Below are positions 62,100 to 64,000 of a stretch of 64,000 nucleotides of DNA, piece by piece. Under the pieces are notes generated by a model. The model saw only the letters and a list, made by a program, of their open reading frames with translations. It did no database searches and was not told the DNA's origin. The stretch lies in NCBI RefSeq assembly GCF_041381155.1, contig NC_091144.1, forward strand, positions 3,348,001-3,412,000, written 5' to 3'. The translations under genes were made by a program, and so were the position numbers. The number at the start of each line of letters is the position of its first letter. Position 1 is the stretch's first letter. This stretch comes from Argopecten irradians (taxonomy: Eukaryota > Mollusca > Bivalvia > Pectinida > Pectinidae).

Positions 62100-64000
62100 A
62101 TCCTCCAGAAGTTGAAATACAACAATATCCACAGCTAGAAGAGAAATAAAAATATCCAACACAAAGAAAAACAACAAAATCCCCCGCAAGGAAAACACAA
62201 CAATATCCATCACAAGGAGAAAAATAACAAAATCCACCACAAGAAGAAAAATTTCAAAATCCGCCACAAGGAGAAAAATGATAAAATCTGACAAAAGGAG
62301 AAAACAGCAAACTCCATCGCTAGGAGAAAAACAACAACCCACCACAAAGAGCAAAACAACAAATCCACCACAAGGAGAAAAACAACAAATCCACAACAAG
62401 GAGAAAAATAACAAATCCATCACAAGGAGAAAAACAACAAATCTACCACAAGGAGAAAAACAACAAATCCACCACAAGTAGAAAAACAACAAATCCACCA
62501 CATGGAAAAAATAACAAATCCACCACATGGAGAAAGCAGCAAACTCCAACACAAGGAGAAAAATAACAAATCCACCACAAGGAGGAAACAACAGATCCAT
62601 CACAAGGAGAAAAACAAATCTACCACAAGAAGAAAAATAACAAATCCACCACAAGGAGAAAAATAACAAAACCACCACAAGGAGAAAAATAACAAATCCA
62701 CCACAAGGAGGAAACAACAAATCCATCACAAGGAGAAAAATAACAAATCCACCACAAGAAGAAAAATACAAATCCACCACAAGGAGAAAAATAACAAATT
62801 CACCACAAGGAGAAAAGCAACAAATCCACCACAAAGAGCAAAACAACAAATCCACCACAAGGAGAAAAACAACAAATCCACAACAAGGAGAAAAATAACA
62901 AATCCACCACAAGGAGAAAAATAACAAATTCACCACAAGGAGAAAAGCAACAAATCCACCACAAGGAGAAAAACAACAAAATCCACCACAAGGAGAAAAA
63001 TAACAAATCCACCACAAGGAGGAAACAACAAATCCATCACAATGAGAAAAATAACAAATCCACCACAAGAAGAAAAACATCAAACTCCAACACAAGGAGA
63101 AAAATAACAAATCCACCACAAGGAGGAAACAACAAATCCATCACAAGGAGAAAAATAACAAATCTACCACAAGAAGAAAAATAACAAATCCACCACAAGG
63201 AGAAAAATAACAAATTCACCACAAGGAGAAAAGCAACAAATCCACCACAAGGAGAAAAACAACAAAATCCACCACAAGGAGAAAACAGCAAACTCAATCG
63301 CTAGGAGAAAAACAACAACCCACCACAAGGAGCAAAACAACAAATCCACCACAAGGAGAAAAACAACAAATCCACCACAAGGAGAAAAACAACAAAATCC
63401 ACCACAAGGAGAAAAATAACAAATCCACCACAAGGAGGAAACAACAAATCCATCACAAGGAGAAAAATAACAAATCCACCACAAGAAGAAAAATAACAAA
63501 TCCACCACAAGGAGAAAAATAACAAATTCACCACAAGGAGAAAAGCAACAAATCCACCACAAAGAGCAAAACAACAAAATCCACCACAAGGAGAAAACAG
63601 CAAACTCAATCGCTAGGAGAAAAACAACAACCCACCACAAGGAGCAAAACAACAAATCCACCACAAGGAGAAAAACAACAAATCCACCACAAGGAGAAAA
63701 ATAACAAATCCATCACAAGGAGAAAAACAACAAATCTACCACAAGGAGAAAAACAACAAATCCACCACAAGTAGAAAAACAACAAATCCACCACATGGAA
63801 AAAATAACAAATCCACCACATGGAGAAAACAGCAAACTCCAACACAAGGAGAAAAATAACAAATCAACCACAAGGAGGAAACAACAAATCCACCACAAGG
63901 AGAAAAATAACAAATTTACCACAAGAAGAAAAATAACAAATCCACCACAAGGAGAAAAATAACAAAACCACCACAAGGAGAAAAATAACAAATTCACCAC
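62100..64000. repeat. 26-bp minisatellite with higher-order structure
   Basis: The consensus unit is AACAAATCCACCACAAGGAG followed by AAAAAY. It repeats to the window end and probably beyond. The first 200 bp are degenerate. Marker variants recur in order: AGCAAACTCMATCGCTAGG at about 62306, 63286 and 63600, and the CACATGGAAAAAATAAC block at about 62500 and 63793. This shows block duplications of roughly 0.3 and 1.3 kb. The unit lacks minus-strand stops in all frames, which explains long minus-strand ORFs such as 61947-63119; these are judged noncoding. Confidence 0.95.

Noticed and set aside
61947..63119. 390-codon minus-strand ORF
   Set aside because: It is produced by a 26-bp repeat lacking minus-strand stops in any frame. 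Composition is repetitive, neighbouring overlapping ORFs have the same words, and the non-repeat tail has no domain.

Overview
The window is AT-rich animal genomic DNA, most likely from a bivalve mollusc and possibly a scallop. The evidence is GT-AG split genes, a two-part tRNA-like SINE of a kind I recall from bivalve sequences, LINE remnants, hairpin MITEs and long satellites. The species call is inference. No tRNA, rRNA, bacterial operon or CRISPR array was seen.

Region 1 (about 4.1-25.4 kb) holds the only genes I can support: a plus-strand tandem cluster of beta-1,4-galactosyltransferase 7-like genes (B4GALT7, xylosylprotein galactosyltransferase, which adds the first galactose of the glycosaminoglycan linker). 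Gene A (4142-6982) and gene B (21418-25383) each assemble from five exons into full-length proteins of 309 and 327 residues with the DVD and [10 protein letters not shown] motifs. Between them lies a chimeric gene (12459-16380) made of a copy of gene B exon 1 and the 3' half of gene A. It comes from a tandem duplication of about 9 kb (4980-14378 and 14383-23338) with breakpoints in gene A exon 2 and gene B intron 1. The chimera has lost the DVD segment, yet an intronic acceptor plus captured intron sequence keeps a five-exon frame open (300 residues). The duplicated units also carry a SINE, a LINE 3' fragment and fragments of a hairpin repeat.

Region 2 (26.85-34.49 kb) is a satellite of about 119 copies of a 64-bp unit.

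Region 3 (34.5-62.1 kb) has no gene I can support. It holds mobile-element debris: two copies of a TA-flanked MITE, two related hairpin elements in opposite orientation, a 3.07-kb element with terminal inverted repeats of about 0.85 kb around a broken ORF with a SWIM-like motif, and several isolated long hairpins.

Region 4 (62.1 kb to the window end) is a 26-bp minisatellite with higher-order structure. It is open in all minus-strand frames and so produces long spurious ORFs.

The genes would act in Golgi proteoglycan assembly. The most notable content is the duplication-born chimera, its mosaic divergence, and the two satellites.
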